DNA of 18,340 nt, taken from assembly GCA_000432135.1 (NCBI GenBank), contig HF990565.1, forward strand, positions 23,429 to 41,768, read 5' to 3'. The notes under the pieces are model-generated. The model saw only the letters and a program-made list of their open reading frames with translations. It was not told the origin of the DNA and searched no databases. The translations under genes and the position numbers were made by a program. Within the stretch, counting starts at the first letter, position 1. Every line of letters begins with the position of its first letter. Shown here piece by piece: positions 5,960 through 14,301 of this stretch. The stretch comes from Firmicutes bacterium CAG:124 (GTDB taxonomy: Bacteria > Bacillota > Clostridia > Oscillospirales > Oscillospiraceae).

Positions 5960-6325
5960 ATGTTCGGCTTCGGTTTTTTTGATTCGGTGTTTCCCGTGCT
6001 GTTCACGGTGATGTTTGTGCTGATTCTGGGCGTGATCATTGCGACGCTTGTGCGCAATGTCGGCCAGTGGCACAAGAATAATAAGTCCCCGCGCCTGACC
6101 GTGCAGGCCACGGTCGTCTCCAAGCGGATGGAGGTCACGCGCCACCACGACGCGAACAGCCACATGAGCCATTCGTCCACGTGGTACTACGCGACGTTCC
6201 AGGTCGAAAGCGGCGACCGGATGGAGCTCAGCATCCCCGACCGCGACTACGGCTATCTCGTCGAGGGCGACCGGGGAAGCCTCACCTTCCAGGGCACCAG
6301 ATTTTTAAGCTTTAACCGGGCGTGA
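5960..6325 (+). CDS. DUF2500 family membrane protein
   Basis: 121 aa. One N-terminal transmembrane helix (about 8-31, SVFPVLFTVMFVLILGVIIATL) is followed by WHKNNKSPRLTVQATVVSKR, a His-rich stretch (TRHHDANSHMSHSS), and the conserved block YYATFQVESGDRMELSIPDR..YGYLVEGDRGSLTFQGTRF. This matches the DUF2500 pattern, an uncharacterised family common in Firmicutes. The ATG at 5960 has GAGAGGA 6 bases upstream. The protein is probably anchored with a beta-rich soluble domain; which side of the membrane it faces is unclear. It is monocistronic, between its own promoter and the strong terminator at 6343. The function is unknown. Confidence 0.88.
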   Translation: MFGFGFFDSVFPVLFTVMFVLILGVIIATLVRNVGQWHKNNKSPRLTVQATVVSKRMEVTRHHDANSHMSHSSTWYYATFQVESGDRMELSIPDRDYGYLVEGDRGSLTFQGTRFLSFNRA

Positions 6326-6342
6326 CGAAGCAGCAGACAGGC

Positions 6343-6392
6343 GCAAAGGCTCCCCCCCCTTTGTTCAAGGGGGGAGCCTTTGCCGCTTTTTT
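6343..6392 (+). terminator. Strong intrinsic terminator after the DUF2500 gene
   Basis: Perfect 15-bp stem (6343-6357 with 6369-6383, GCAAAGGCTCCCCCC and complement), 11-base loop, then GCCG and TTTTTT (6387-6392). On the minus strand the hairpin also follows the metAA stop codon but has no T run, so it may work only partly in that direction. Confidence 0.9.
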
Positions 6393-6397
6393 GGTGC

Positions 6398-7321
6398 TTA
6401 TACAGGCCGGATGGCCGAGAGGTCGTACGGCGTGGTCTGGTAGACGAAGTAGTTGAGCCAGTTCTGGTACAGGAGGTTTGCGTGACTGCGCCATGTGACC
6501 ATGGGCGGCTTCGTGTCGTCGTCGTCCGGGTAATAATTCTCCGGCACATGGATGGGAAGACCGGCGTTTTTATCGCGCAGATATTCCGACTCCAGCGTCC
6601 GCGCGTCGTATTCCGAGTGACCGGTGATGAAGATCTGCCGGCCGCCCTCGGTCGCCATGGCGTAGACCCCGGCCTGCTCGGACGAGGCGAGGATTTTCAG
6701 CTTGCCGCAGCGCTCGATATCCTCGCGGCGGACGCTCGTGTGCCGCGAGTGGGGCACCATGAACACATCGTCGAATCCGCGCATGAGCATGGACGAGCGC
6801 CGCTCGACCCGGTGCGGGTAGACGCCGAAGAGCTTTTCGGGCAGATCGACCTTCCCGATGCCGTAGTGATAATAAAGCCCAGCCTGCGCGCCCCAGCAGA
6901 TGTGGAACGTGCTGTGCACGTGCGTCCGGCTCCATTCCATGATGCGGCACAGCTCCGGCCAGTATTCGACCTGCTCAAACGGCATCTGCTCCACGGGTGC
7001 GCCGGTGATGATCAGCCCGTCGAACCAGCGGTCGCGCACGTCCTCGAACGTCTGATAGAATTTCAGCAGATGCTCGCGGGACGTGTTTTTGGATTCGTGG
7101 CTGTCCGTGTGGATCAGCTCCAGCTCCACCTGCAGCGGCGTGTTGCCGAGCAGCCGCGACAGCTGCGTCTCTGTGGCGATTTTGGTGGGCATGAGATTCA
7201 GAACGAGAATTTGCAGCGGGCGGATGTCCTGCGTGACGGCCCGCGTCTCGTTCATGACGAAAATATTCTCGTCCGCCAGCGTTTTCGCCGCCGGCAGACC
7301 GTTCGGGATCATAATGGGCAT
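6398..7321 (-). CDS. metAA: Homoserine O-acetyltransferase (MetA family)
   Basis: Acylates homoserine for methionine synthesis, in the cytosol. 307 aa, the family's usual length, with colinear numbering: catalytic Cys142 in HICWGAQ, His235 and Glu237 in GHSEYD. Residue 111 is Glu (ITGAPVE). Published MetA work (Zubieta and colleagues, from memory) assigns Glu111 to acetyl-CoA use and Gly111 to succinyl-CoA use, so this enzyme should make O-acetylhomoserine despite the common 'succinyltransferase' label. That agrees with the neighbouring metY, which consumes O-acetylhomoserine. The ATG at 7321 gives the standard start MPIMIPNGLPA, with AAGGA about 10 bases upstream. It lies 21 bp downstream of metY, in the same operon. 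Confidence 0.96.
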   Translation of the reverse strand: MPIMIPNGLPAAKTLADENIFVMNETRAVTQDIRPLQILVLNLMPTKIATETQLSRLLGNTPLQVELELIHTDSHESKNTSREHLLKFYQTFEDVRDRWFDGLIITGAPVEQMPFEQVEYWPELCRIMEWSRTHVHSTFHICWGAQAGLYYHYGIGKVDLPEKLFGVYPHRVERRSSMLMRGFDDVFMVPHSRHTSVRREDIERCGKLKILASSEQAGVYAMATEGGRQIFITGHSEYDARTLESEYLRDKNAGLPIHVPENYYPDDDDTKPPMVTWRSHANLLYQNWLNYFVYQTTPYDLSAIRPV

Positions 7322-7342
7322 GGCGTGGATTCCTTTCTGAGA

Positions 7343-8620
<1,278 letters not shown>

Positions 8621-8643
8621 GGGGTGCTCCTTTCCGGGGTGAA

Positions 8644-8649
8644 ATTATA
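8644..8649 (-). promoter_or_regulatory. Possible -10 element for metY
   Basis: Perfect TATAAT on the minus strand 23 bases before the metY ATG, but no acceptable -35 element and no extended TG. metY may be partly transcribed by read-through from the PAP2 gene, whose stop is 65 bp upstream with no terminator between. Confidence 0.3.
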
Positions 8650-8685
8650 ATTTACAGGATGAAGTGCTGGGGGAGGCGGCTTCGC

Positions 8686-9144
8686 TCATCCGCCGAGATT
8701 GCACAGAACGCCGGTCAGAATGCCGAGCAGGCCGCCCATGCAGACCTGCAGCGGCGTGTGGCCGACCAGCTCCTTGAGCTTTTCCTGATCGGACAGCGGC
8801 TGCTCCAGCTTGGCAAACAGGTCGATGAACTCGTTCAGGAGCTTTGCCTGCTTGCCGGTTTCGAGCCGGACTCCCATTGCGTCGTGCATGACGATGATCG
8901 CGACAATTACGCTGATGGCGAATGGGAACGAGTCCAGCCCGTAGATAATTCCCGCCGAGGTCGCCACGGCGCAGACCGTGGCCGAATGGCCGCTCGGCAT
9001 ACCGCCGTCGCCGAAAATGCGCGTCAGGTCCAGCGTATGGTGCATGAGCGCGTAAATGATCGTCTTCAAAACCTGTGCCGCGCCCCAGCCAATGAGGCCG
9101 CTGAGCAGCACGCGGTTGGAGAATAAATCCTGAATTGTCTGCAT
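8686..9144 (-). CDS. Divergent PAP2 family membrane protein (DUF212)
   Basis: 152 aa. It carries the hallmark blocks of the divergent PAP2 family: GDGGMPSGHSATVCA near residue 50, then MHDAMGVRLETGKQAKLLN, and late GHTPLQVCMGGLLGI. PSGH and the later GHT..Q resemble phosphatase motifs C2 and C3 of PAP2 enzymes. About four hydrophobic segments are present. The substrate is unknown; a lipid-phosphate or polyprenyl-phosphate role is a family guess. The ATG at 9144 has AGGAAG 6 bases upstream. It lies 23 bp after the pfkB-family kinase, so it is probably co-transcribed with it, without an obvious functional link. Confidence 0.9.
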   Translation of the reverse strand: MQTIQDLFSNRVLLSGLIGWGAAQVLKTIIYALMHHTLDLTRIFGDGGMPSGHSATVCAVATSAGIIYGLDSFPFAISVIVAIIVMHDAMGVRLETGKQAKLLNEFIDLFAKLEQPLSDQEKLKELVGHTPLQVCMGGLLGILTGVLCNLGG

Positions 9145-9167
9145 GGTTCTCTTCCTTTCCGAAGGTT

Positions 9168-10088
9168 TTACAGCGCTGTGACCTCGACTGACGGTAAAAC
9201 AGCCTCGAGCATAGCCCTGTTTGCCAGAGCCGGGCTGTAGGCCGTCGCACTGCCGCAGGCAGCGCCGAGGCGCAGGGCCTGGGAATAGTCTCCTGTGTCC
9301 AGCAGTCCCGCGAGGAAGCCAGCCGTCACGCTGTCGCCCGCGCCGACGGTGGAAATAACCGGCTGCGTGCTGCGGAGCGCTGCACGGTAAACATCTCCGC
9401 TTTCTGCCAGCAGCAGAGCGCCGTCCGCGCCCATGGACACAAGCACGTTCCGCGCGCCCAGTGTCTGCGCCTGCCGCGCAAGGGCAAGCAGCGCCTCCGG
9501 CGTGCTTGCCTGCCTGCCAAACAGCTCGCACAGCTCCTCGCCGTTGGGCTTGATGAGCAGAGGACGGAATGCAAGCGCCTCGCGCAGCGCTGCGCCGCTT
9601 GTATCCACGACGGCGCTGACGCCCGCCTCCTGCGCGGCGGAAAGGAGTGCGGAGAACGCGCCCGGAGGGCTTTTTTGCAGATTGCCGCTGACGACGAGCT
9701 GATCGTCCGGGTTCAGTCCGCGCAGGAACGCGCACAGCGCGTCAATGTCGGCCTGCCCAAGCGCGGGGCCGGAGGCGTTGAAGGCCGTTTCGGGGCTGGT
9801 GTTGATCTTGGTGTTGATGCGCGTCTGGCCGCTTTGCAGCCAGAACCAATGGCAATCGCAGCCGGTGTCTTTCATGAGCGCTTCGAGGAGCCGCCCCGTC
9901 GGCCCGGCGAGATACCCCAGCACGCACGACGGCTTGCCAAGCGTCTGCAGCATCAGCGAGACGTTGATCCCCTTCCCGCCTGGCGCAAGCAGCTCGCGGC
10001 CGGAGCGATTGATGCCGCCGACGTGCAGCGGCGCACGCAGGTCCATATAATAATCGATATTGGGATTCGTCGTCACCGTGTAGATCAT
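9168..10088 (-). CDS. fruK: PfkB-family sugar-phosphate kinase, probably 1-phosphofructokinase
   Basis: Ribokinase-fold kinase that should phosphorylate fructose 1-phosphate to fructose 1,6-bisphosphate, 306 aa. It starts MIYTVTTNPNIDYYM, then GGINR and PGGKGINVSLMLQTLG (sugar-phosphate site), RINTKIN..ETAFNASGP, KPNGEEL (180-186), and the anion-hole/catalytic motif GAGDS (249-253, base Asp252). The GGKG + KPN + GAGDS set is that of 1-phosphofructokinase/tagatose-6-phosphate kinase (FruK/LacC), and the substrate cannot be fixed further. No fructose PTS gene or DeoR regulator is adjacent, unlike the usual fruRKA operon. The ATG at 10088 has AGGAG 9 bases upstream. The promoter is at 10150-10122. 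Confidence 0.88.
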   Translation of the reverse strand: MIYTVTTNPNIDYYMDLRAPLHVGGINRSGRELLAPGGKGINVSLMLQTLGKPSCVLGYLAGPTGRLLEALMKDTGCDCHWFWLQSGQTRINTKINTSPETAFNASGPALGQADIDALCAFLRGLNPDDQLVVSGNLQKSPPGAFSALLSAAQEAGVSAVVDTSGAALREALAFRPLLIKPNGEELCELFGRQASTPEALLALARQAQTLGARNVLVSMGADGALLLAESGDVYRAALRSTQPVISTVGAGDSVTAGFLAGLLDTGDYSQALRLGAACGSATAYSPALANRAMLEAVLPSVEVTAL

Positions 10089-10121
10089 GATCCGCTTCTC
10101 CTGAAATGCCTGTTTTCCAAA

Positions 10122-10150
10122 AGTATACGAGTCCTGCGCAAAAAAGTCAA
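10122..10150 (-). promoter_or_regulatory. Promoter of the pfkB-family kinase/PAP2 transcript
   Basis: Minus strand: TTGACT (10150-10145), 17-bp spacer, TATACT (10127-10122), 11 of 12 consensus-like positions, 34 bases before the kinase ATG. Confidence 0.8.
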
Positions 10151-10180
10151 CGCCCGGCGGCGCATCAAGTGCCCGGTGCG

Positions 10181-10209
10181 TTGCTTTTTTCGCAAAAGCC
10201 TGCTATACT
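10181..10209 (+). promoter_or_regulatory. Promoter of the two-TM protein/DUF1893 pair
   Basis: TTGCTT (10181-10186), 17-bp spacer, TATACT (10204-10209) with an extended TGC just before the -10. It is divergent from the kinase promoter, with about 30 bp between the two -35 elements. Confidence 0.75.
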
Positions 10210-10239
10210 TGCTCTATCAAGGAAAAAGGGGGCTTCCCT

Positions 10240-10557
10240 GTGAAGGATTTTTTCTGCCGCCTGTTTACGCCGTGGAAGGCGGGGGCGCAGTTTGACGCGC
10301 CGGAGGCGTTTTACGGCTTCCTGCTTGGCCGGGACAAGCTGCTCGGCACGATCCGGAACCTCTGCTTCGCCGCCGCACTGGTGCTGTTGGTGATCGGCTA
10401 CGCCGTCTCCGACGGTACGGGCGGCTATTCCATTGCCGACATTGCCAACCAGCCGTATTATCTGATCGCCGTGGGCGTGATGGTGCTGGCGCTGCTGCTG
10501 TCGCTGGTCATGATCCGGATCGAAAAAGAATTGCCGAAGGAGATGCGTCCGAAATGA
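10240..10557 (+). CDS. Small membrane protein with two transmembrane helices, unknown function
   Basis: 105 aa from a GTG at 10240 (AAGGGGG lies 7-8 bases upstream). The N-terminal 38 residues (FFCRLFTPWKAGAQFDAPEA and on) are soluble. Two helices follow (about 42-57, FAAALVLLVIGYAVS, and 73-92, YLIAVGVMVLALLLSLVMI), separated by a short loop GTGGYSIADIANQPY. The tail is basic/acidic. I do not recognise the family. Its TGA overlaps the start of the DUF1893 gene (ATGA), so the two are translationally coupled and may act together. Confidence 0.75.
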   Translation: MKDFFCRLFTPWKAGAQFDAPEAFYGFLLGRDKLLGTIRNLCFAAALVLLVIGYAVSDGTGGYSIADIANQPYYLIAVGVMVLALLLSLVMIRIEKELPKEMRPK

Positions 10558-10991
10558 ACATGGAAAATTTGCCCGCGCTGTTTGAAAACGGCGCGTATAC
10601 GCTCGTCGTACAAAAAGACGGCGTGACCGTTCACAAGGACTTTGGCCGGGGCGTCGGCCCGGCACTGCGGGTATTCGACGCGCAGCCGGAGCTTTTGAAG
10701 GGCGCGCTCGTCTGCGATACCATCGTCGGCAAGGCTGCCGCCGCGATCTATCTTCTGGGCGGCGCATCGGGCGTCTATGCTGAGACGATGAGCGCCGCAG
10801 CGGCGGACTTTCTGATTGCGAACGGCGTGGACTGCGCCTGTGAGACGAAGACCGAAAAGCTCCTGAACCGGCAGGGGACGGGCCTGTGTCCGTTTGAGCA
10901 GGCCGTTCTGGAGCTGGAGAGGCCGGAGGACTGCCTGCCTGTGGTCCGCGCGACGCTTGCGCGGCTGATGGCCGGAAAAAATAATAAATAA
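10554..10991 (+). CDS. DUF1893 domain protein (deaminase-like fold family)
   Basis: 145 aa. The pattern LVVQKDGVTVHKDFGRGVGP, LVCDTIVGKAAAAIYLLGGA, YAETMSAAAADFLIANGVD and LNRQGTGLCPFEQAVLEL matches DUF1893. I recall a structural-genomics member (TM1506 of Thermotoga) with a cytidine-deaminase-like fold. The conserved D..VGKAAA and CPxE positions could form a site, but no activity is established. The start is the ATG at 10554 overlapping the upstream stop; an ATG at 10560 is an alternative. It has no TM segment. Only the coupled membrane-protein gene gives context. The function is unknown. Confidence 0.85.
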   Translation: MNMENLPALFENGAYTLVVQKDGVTVHKDFGRGVGPALRVFDAQPELLKGALVCDTIVGKAAAAIYLLGGASGVYAETMSAAAADFLIANGVDCACETKTEKLLNRQGTGLCPFEQAVLELERPEDCLPVVRATLARLMAGKNNK

Positions 10992-11065
10992 TATAAACCT
11001 ATGCAACCAGCTTCTTCATTTCCTGTCTGTATGGATAGAACATATTTTATGCAGGAGGAACCGAC

Positions 11066-11761
11066 ATGAAAAAACTGCTTGCTTTTTTGCTGCCCCTTGC
11101 GCTGACGCTCAGTCTGACCGCCTGTGCGCCGCGCGACGAGCGGGAGGATGAGAATGCGCAGTATTCTGCAAAGCCAGTCATCTATCTCTATCCGGAGGAG
11201 GAACAGGACGAGGCCTGCGACGCCAAGCCGGTCGCGTATCTGTATCCGCAGACGGAAACGGAGGTAACGGTCAAGCTGGACTATGACGGGGAACTGACGT
11301 GCACGTATCCGGCCTACGCAGACGGCTGGACTGTCTCGGCAAGACCCGACGGGACGCTGACCGACAAGGACGGCCAGACCTACCGGTATTTATACTGGGA
11401 GGGCGTATCCGATACAGAATATGATTTCTCGACCGGCTTCTGCGTGCCGGGAAGCGGCACGGCGGAGTTTCTGGAGGACGCGCTGGCCAGACTCGGCCTG
11501 AACCGCGCGGAGGCCAATGAGTTTATCATCTACTGGCTGCCGCTGATGCAGGAAAACGCCTATAACCTGATTTCGTTCCAGCGCGAGGCCTATACCAAAA
11601 GCGCACGCCTCACCATCACGCCCGAGCCGGACACGCTCATTCGCGTCTTTATGGCCTTCAAGCCGCTGACTGCTCCGGTCGAGATCGCGCCGCAGACGCT
11701 CGAAGCACCGGCCCGAACCGGCTTCACCGCCGTTGAATGGGGCGGCGCGGCGTGCCGGTAG
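11066..11761 (+). CDS. Secreted lipoprotein of the KPVIYLYP family
   Basis: 231 aa. The signal peptide is MKKLLAFLLPLALTLSLTAC with lipobox LTAC (Cys20), so the mature protein is lipid-anchored outside the membrane. Two copies of AKPVxYLYP occur close together (about residues 35-43 and 53-61), separated by an acidic linker. The family domain follows (TEVTVKLDYDGELTCTYPAY, YLYWEG, GFCVPGSGTAEFLEDAL, NEFIIYWLPLMQENAYNLI, VEWGG). I recall this domain in many extracytoplasmic Clostridial proteins but know of no proven function. The ATG at 11066 has AGGAGG 7 bases upstream. No clear promoter is seen in the 74 bp before it. A palindromic repeat begins 13 bp after its stop. Confidence 0.85.
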   Translation: MKKLLAFLLPLALTLSLTACAPRDEREDENAQYSAKPVIYLYPEEEQDEACDAKPVAYLYPQTETEVTVKLDYDGELTCTYPAYADGWTVSARPDGTLTDKDGQTYRYLYWEGVSDTEYDFSTGFCVPGSGTAEFLEDALARLGLNRAEANEFIIYWLPLMQENAYNLISFQREAYTKSARLTITPEPDTLIRVFMAFKPLTAPVEIAPQTLEAPARTGFTAVEWGGAACR

Positions 11762-11774
11762 CTGCGGAAGCCAT

Positions 11775-11938
11775 TAGGGTGTATCTGAAAACTCCCAACG
11801 CACCCGGACAGCGGATCTTTTCACGCTGCGCTGCACCATTTTTCCTTGAAATACGTCAGTATTCCTGCGAAAAAATGTCTTGCGCAGCGCAAAAATTTCT
11901 CGCTGCCGGTCACATTGGGCGTTTTCAGATACACCCTA
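11775..11938. repeat. 164-bp near-perfect palindrome, MITE-like element
   Basis: The ends are exact inverted repeats of 18 bp (TAGGGTGTATCTGAAAAC at 11775-11792 and its complement at 11921-11938). The complementarity continues with few mismatches to a centre near 11857 (AATACGTCAGTATT): CCCAA/TTGGG, CCGG, CAGCG, GCGCTGCGC-type blocks, ATTTTTC and GAATAC all pair. The element has no coding potential. The sequence reads TA-GGGTG...CACCC-TA, so a TA dinucleotide flanks it on both sides, as expected for insertion by a Tc1/mariner-IS630-type transposase. Transcribed, it would form an RNA hairpin of about 80 bp. It lies between the lipoprotein gene and the shared terminator. Confidence 0.75.
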
Positions 11939-11960
11939 GGCAGCACGTCTTAGTGTGCAG

Positions 11961-11998
11961 AAATCCCCGTCTCTCCGGTTGGAGAGGCGGGGATTTTT
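11961..11998. terminator. Bidirectional terminator between the lipoprotein gene and pnp
   Basis: Stem AAATCCCCG-TCTCTCC (11961-11976) pairing with GGAGAGG-CGGGGATTT (11981-11996) with one wobble and a GGTT loop. Plus direction: ends ATTTTTAG. Minus direction: 8 bases after the pnp stop, ends GATTTCTG. Probably serves both convergent transcripts, more strongly the plus strand. Confidence 0.8.
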
Positions 11999-12006
11999 AG
12001 GCTTGC

Positions 12007-14142
12007 TTATTTCTTGTCCGCAGCGGCGGCGAGCTCCTTGAGCGCGTCCTTGCGGGAGAGGTTGACACGGCCCTTTTCATCGATCTCGGTGACCTTGACC
12101 CAAGTCATATCGCCGATGTTGAGCACGTCTTCGACCTTCTCGACGCGGCGGTTTTCGAGCTTGGAGATGTGGATCATGCCGTCCTTGCCGGGAGCCAGCT
12201 CGACAAACGCGCCGATGGGCAGGATGCGGACGACCTTGCCGTAGTACAGCTTGCCGACCTCGGGCACGAAGCAGATATCGTCGATCATCTTCTTGGCGGC
12301 GTCGCAGGAGGCGGCGTCGGGAGACGCGATGTGGATGGTGCCGTCGTCGTCGATGTCGACCTGTGCGCCGGACTCGGCCACGATCTTCTGAATCATGGAG
12401 CCGCCCTTGCCGATGACCTCGCGGATCTTGTCCACGTCGATCTTCATGGTGAGCATCTTGGGTGCATACTCGGAAACATGGTCGCGCGGCTTGGCGATGC
12501 AGGGGATCATGATCTCATTCAGGATCTCAAGGCGGGCCTTGCGGCAGCGCTCAAGCGCGTCGGCGATGATCTCCATGGTCAGACCGTCGTTCTTGAGGTC
12601 CATCTGGATGGCGGTAACGCCCTCGGTCGTACCGGCGACCTTGAAGTCCATCTCGCCGTGGAAGTCCTCAACGCCCTGAATGTCGGTGAAGGTTCTCCAC
12701 GTGCCCGTCTCCTTGTCGGAGATGAGGCCGCAGGAAATACCGGCGACGGGACGCTTGATGGGCACGCCTGCGTCCATCAGAGCCAGCGTGGAGCCGCAGA
12801 TGGAGGCCTGAGACGTGGAGCCGTTGGAGGAAACGACCTCGGAGACGACGCGGATGGCATACGGGAACTCGTCAACGGACGGGATCACGGGCAGCAGGGC
12901 CTTTTCGGCCAGCGCACCGTGGCCGATCTCGCGGCGGGAGGTGGAGCGGCTCGCACGGGCTTCGCCGGTGGACCACTGCGGCATATTATAGTGGTGGATA
13001 TAGCGGCGCTCGGTCTCGTCATAGATAGTGTCGAGCTTCTGCGCGGCAGAGAGGGTGTTCAGCGTGCAGACGGACAGAACCTGCGTCTGACCACGGGTGA
13101 ACAGGCCGGAGCCGTGGACGCGCGGCAGAACGCCGACCTCGGCAGCCAGCGGGCGAATTTCGTCCGGCGTGCGGCCGTCGACGCGCTTGCCCTCGAGCAG
13201 CCACTTCTTGACGATCTTCTTCTGCATCTTGTACAGGCACACGTCGATCTGGACATCCCAGTCTTCTGCATACTTCTCGCCGAACTTCTCCTTGAAGTCG
13301 ACAACAGCCTCGGTCAGACGGGCCTCACGTACATTCTTGTCGTCGGTGTCGAGTGCGTAGGCAATCTTGTCCAGACCGTACTCGCACAGATCGTCGAGCA
13401 TATCGTGGTTGACGGCAGCCTTTTCAAACGTGAACTTCGGCTTGCCGATGGCGTCAACGATGGTGTTGATGAACTCCACGACCTTGACGTTCGTCTCATG
13501 GGCCAGCTTGATGCACTCCATGAGGATGTCTTCCTTGACCTCGTTGGCCTCCGTCTCGATCATGACGACCTTCTCGTGAGTCGACGCGATGGTCACGAAG
13601 CACTGGCAGGCGTTGCGCTCATCCTGCGAGGGGTTGACGATATACTTGCCGTCCAGATAGCAGACGTTGGTCGTCGCGGTCGGGCCGTTCCAGGGAATGT
13701 CGGAGTAGGCGATGACGAGAGACGAGCCGATGGAGGCGACGATCTCAACGGGGTTATCGTAGTCCTGCGCGAGGATGGTGTTGGTCAGAACGACGTCGTT
13801 GCGGAGTTCCTCGTCGAACAGCGGGCGCATCGGGCGGTCAATCAGGCGGGAGATCAGCACGCCGCGGTCGGAGGGCTTGCCCTCGCGGCGATTGAACGAG
13901 CCGGGGATACGGCCGACAGCGTACATACGCTCTTCGACCTCGATGGTCAGCGGGAAATAGTCGATGCCAGCCTTGGGCAGGGGAGAGGCGACAGCCGTGA
14001 CGAGTACGACGGTATCGCCGTAGCGGCAGATGGCCTCTGCATTGCAGAGCTCTGCGACCTTGCCGGTCTCGACCGTAAAGGTACGGCCGCCGATCTCGGT
14101 TTCAAAAATGTGGTGATTCGGATACTGCTTGTGGGTGATCAT
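12007..14142 (-). CDS. pnp: Polyribonucleotide nucleotidyltransferase (PNPase)
   Basis: Trimeric 3'-5' phosphorolytic exoribonuclease that releases nucleoside diphosphates. 711 aa, the full length. Order: RNase PH domain 1 (about 12-145), helical linker, RNase PH domain 2 (about 325-545; RREIGHGALAEKAL at 403, then GSTSQASICGSTLALMDAGV), KH domain with GxxG in VIGKGGSMI (576-584), S1 domain (about 630-696; YYGKVVRILPIGAFVELAPG), ending NLSRKDALKEL. The catalytic residues matching E. coli Asp486, Asp492 and Lys494 are Asp493, Asp499 and Lys501. The stretch EARASRSTSRREIGHG (394-409) departs from the more usual PSRGPGRREIGHG. The ATG at 14142 has GAAGGAGG 7 bases upstream. It follows rpsO, a terminator and a large leader hairpin. 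Confidence 0.97.
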   Translation of the reverse strand: MITHKQYPNHHIFETEIGGRTFTVETGKVAELCNAEAICRYGDTVVLVTAVASPLPKAGIDYFPLTIEVEERMYAVGRIPGSFNRREGKPSDRGVLISRLIDRPMRPLFDEELRNDVVLTNTILAQDYDNPVEIVASIGSSLVIAYSDIPWNGPTATTNVCYLDGKYIVNPSQDERNACQCFVTIASTHEKVVMIETEANEVKEDILMECIKLAHETNVKVVEFINTIVDAIGKPKFTFEKAAVNHDMLDDLCEYGLDKIAYALDTDDKNVREARLTEAVVDFKEKFGEKYAEDWDVQIDVCLYKMQKKIVKKWLLEGKRVDGRTPDEIRPLAAEVGVLPRVHGSGLFTRGQTQVLSVCTLNTLSAAQKLDTIYDETERRYIHHYNMPQWSTGEARASRSTSRREIGHGALAEKALLPVIPSVDEFPYAIRVVSEVVSSNGSTSQASICGSTLALMDAGVPIKRPVAGISCGLISDKETGTWRTFTDIQGVEDFHGEMDFKVAGTTEGVTAIQMDLKNDGLTMEIIADALERCRKARLEILNEIMIPCIAKPRDHVSEYAPKMLTMKIDVDKIREVIGKGGSMIQKIVAESGAQVDIDDDGTIHIASPDAASCDAAKKMIDDICFVPEVGKLYYGKVVRILPIGAFVELAPGKDGMIHISKLENRRVEKVEDVLNIGDMTWVKVTEIDEKGRVNLSRKDALKELAAAADKK

Positions 14143-14166
14143 GAAAGAACCTCCTTCGTTTTTTGC

Positions 14167-14244
14167 GCGCGTGGGAGGTTTAGCACTTGAAACTGGCGTC
14201 CGGGCACAGACGCTACTTTCAACTGCTAAATGGAACCCACGCGC
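14167..14244 (-). ncRNA. Large leader hairpin upstream of pnp
   Basis: Minus strand, 78 nt: GCGCGTGGG at one end (14244-14236) pairs with CCCACGCGC (14175-14167). Inside, TTTAGCA pairs with TGCTAAA, TTGAAA with TTTCAA, and GCGTC with GACGC around the loop TGTGCCCG, with small internal loops between. The helix ends 25 bases before the pnp ATG. An RNA structure of this size is a natural RNase III substrate. The position matches the E. coli rpsO-pnp leader, where RNase III cleavage permits PNPase autoregulation; the analogy is inference. Confidence 0.7.
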
Positions 14245-14263
14245 ATAAATTGGGTGGATGTAT

Positions 14264-14293
14264 AAAAAAGGGCGGTCGCCCGACCGCCCTTTT
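14264..14293 (-). terminator. Intrinsic terminator between rpsO and pnp
   Basis: Minus strand: GGGCGGTC/GACCGCCC stem (14289-14282 with 14277-14270), 4-base loop, then TTTTTT (A run 14269-14264); flanking AAAA can lengthen the stem. It starts 9-12 bases after the rpsO stop. No clear promoter follows before pnp, so pnp may depend on read-through. Confidence 0.9.
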
Positions 14294-14301
14294 CCTATGA
14301 C

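Noticed and set aside
8621..8685. SAM riboswitch or T-box leader for metY
   Set aside because: Only 65 bp separate the upstream stop from metY and no T-box (TGGNACCGCG) or S-box core is present.
12169..14190. A 673-codon open frame on the plus strand opposite pnp
   Set aside because: It lies wholly antisense to an unmistakable PNPase, has low-complexity Gly/Asp/Leu/Val composition and no ribosome binding site. Codon bias of the GC-rich sense strand explains it.
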